Shown here one piece after another: positions 5,268 to 5,993 of a stretch of 5,993 bases of DNA. The translations under genes were made by a program, and so were the position numbers. Below the pieces are notes generated by a model. That model did not search any database. It was given only the letters and a program-made list of their open reading frames with translations, and was not told the origin of the DNA. How positions within the stretch are numbered: the first letter of the stretch is position 1; each line of letters begins with the position of its first letter. Origin of the DNA: Megasphaera sp. UBA5897 (GTDB taxonomy: Bacteria > Bacillota > Negativicutes > Veillonellales > Megasphaeraceae); assembly GCA_002431345.1 (NCBI GenBank), contig DJEN01000048.1, positions 9,587-15,579 of the forward strand, written 5' to 3'.

Positions 5268-5993
5268 TTACTGCAAATGATGTTTCGCTTTATATCGATT
5301 GGTCCATTTCCACCGATTATGCAGCCAAAACCAATCTTCCGGATACTGGCGGATATGCGCTTCCAAGCGGTCGTTGAGCTGCTGCGTCACATCATACATG
5401 GCCTTCTTCTTTTCCTCTTTGGAAAGGACAGCCCCGACCGGATACGGCCGAATAGGCGGCAATACCTCTACTACATGATGATACGGCCGATCTTCATGAA
5501 TGAAAATAGATAAAATCGGATAGTTTCGGATGCCTGCCAATTTAGCCGGGCCGTCGGCTGTCAGCGTATCTCTGCCAAACAACTTGACCATGACCCCGGC
5601 AAATCCCGGATCTTGATCCATCAGCAGGCCAATATAATGCCCATCAGCCAAAAAGCGAATCATATCCCGAATCCCTGTTTTATACGTCACATGCTGCTTC
5701 ATCATCACACGGTATTCATTGATGAATGTATCGGCACTTTTACTGTTCTGTTCCTGGGCAACAGAAATAAGCGGGTAACCATTCATCGCCAGCACGGCAC
5801 CGAGCAGTTCCCAGTTGCCGGCATGCGATGCCATAAACACAGCTCCTTCACCGCTGGCTTTCAGTTCATCCAAATACGCGCGGCCGTGAAAGGTAATCTT
5901 GCTGTCCAATATGTCTTTGGTATAGCGCGGATAGGATAATACTTCCACAATCATCGGGCCAAAGCGCGTCGTACTTTTCTTGGCAATCGCCAT
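5268..5993 (-). CDS. LpxL/HtrB-type lipid A (Kdo2-lipid A) acyltransferase, 5' end outside window
   Basis: This is a member of the LpxL/HtrB/LpxM lysophospholipid acyltransferase family, which adds secondary acyl chains to lipid A at the inner membrane. Counting from the window edge, HAGNWE (57-62) gives the catalytic H-x4-E, followed by GIRDMIRFLADG, the DQDPG stretch and LTADGPAKLA, all in family order. PEDWFWLHNRWK near the C-terminus is the usual family ending. Full-length members have about 290-310 residues; only 241 are seen, and the N-terminal membrane anchor and first conserved block are absent. The ATG at the very edge is therefore probably an internal methionine and the gene probably continues to the right by about 50-70 codons. 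It is followed by a stem-loop terminator. LpxL and LpxM roles cannot be separated from this fragment, so no symbol is given. Confidence 0.88.
   Translation of the reverse strand: MAIAKKSTTRFGPMIVEVLSYPRYTKDILDSKITFHGRAYLDELKASGEGAVFMASHAGNWELLGAVLAMNGYPLISVAQEQNSKSADTFINEYRVMMKQHVTYKTGIRDMIRFLADGHYIGLLMDQDPGFAGVMVKLFGRDTLTADGPAKLAGIRNYPILSIFIHEDRPYHHVVEVLPPIRPYPVGAVLSKEEKKKAMYDVTQQLNDRLEAHIRQYPEDWFWLHNRWKWTNRYKAKHHLQ

Noticed and set aside
5024..5377. 117-codon plus-strand reading frame across the arsR/acyltransferase gap
   Set aside because: It overlaps both genes antisense and runs through the promoter, operator and terminator; no protein-like features are seen.
1..5993. CRISPR array, insertion sequence or phage remnants
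   Set aside because: I saw no regularly spaced repeats, transposase-like frames or terminal inverted repeats; gene content and composition look uniformly chromosomal.

Overview
The window reads as ordinary chromosome of a diderm (LPS-bearing) Firmicute, most likely a Negativicute (the Megasphaera/Dialister/Veillonella group). Two things point there: a Firmicute-type gene set (RNase J, a YybS-like DUF2232 membrane protein, strong AGGAGG-type ribosome binding sites) and an LpxL/HtrB-type lipid A acyltransferase, which needs an outer membrane. The assignment to class is inference; nothing in the window identifies a species.

All seven genes lie on the minus strand, so transcription runs from high to low coordinates. 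From the right edge: an LpxL-like acyltransferase missing its N-terminus (5993-5268), followed by a large hairpin terminator. Next comes a promoter with a perfect extended -10, an operator-like palindrome, and a tight three-gene set: an ArsR/SmtB-family metal sensor (5058-4711), a SixA-like histidine phosphatase (4686-4186) and the HMP/HMP-P kinase ThiD (4178-3381), with gaps of 24 and 7 bases. A well-formed promoter then drives a single gene for a secreted protein of unknown function (3261-2395), which ends at a clear intrinsic terminator. A 363-base gap holds that terminator and the probable promoter and structured leader of RNase J (2031-370, TTG start). After a hairpin-bearing spacer, the left edge holds the N-terminal 67 residues of the YybS-like membrane protein (203 to beyond 1).

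The genes cover separate jobs: envelope lipid synthesis, metal-responsive regulation, phosphohistidine signalling, thiamine synthesis, an unknown exported protein, RNA turnover, and a membrane protein of unknown role. I found no mobile elements, CRISPR arrays, tRNAs or rRNAs. The points worth a second look are the metal-sensor/SixA/ThiD operon with its putative operator, the folded RNase J leader, and the self-contained unit for the exported protein. I do not see a convincing undescribed multi-gene system.
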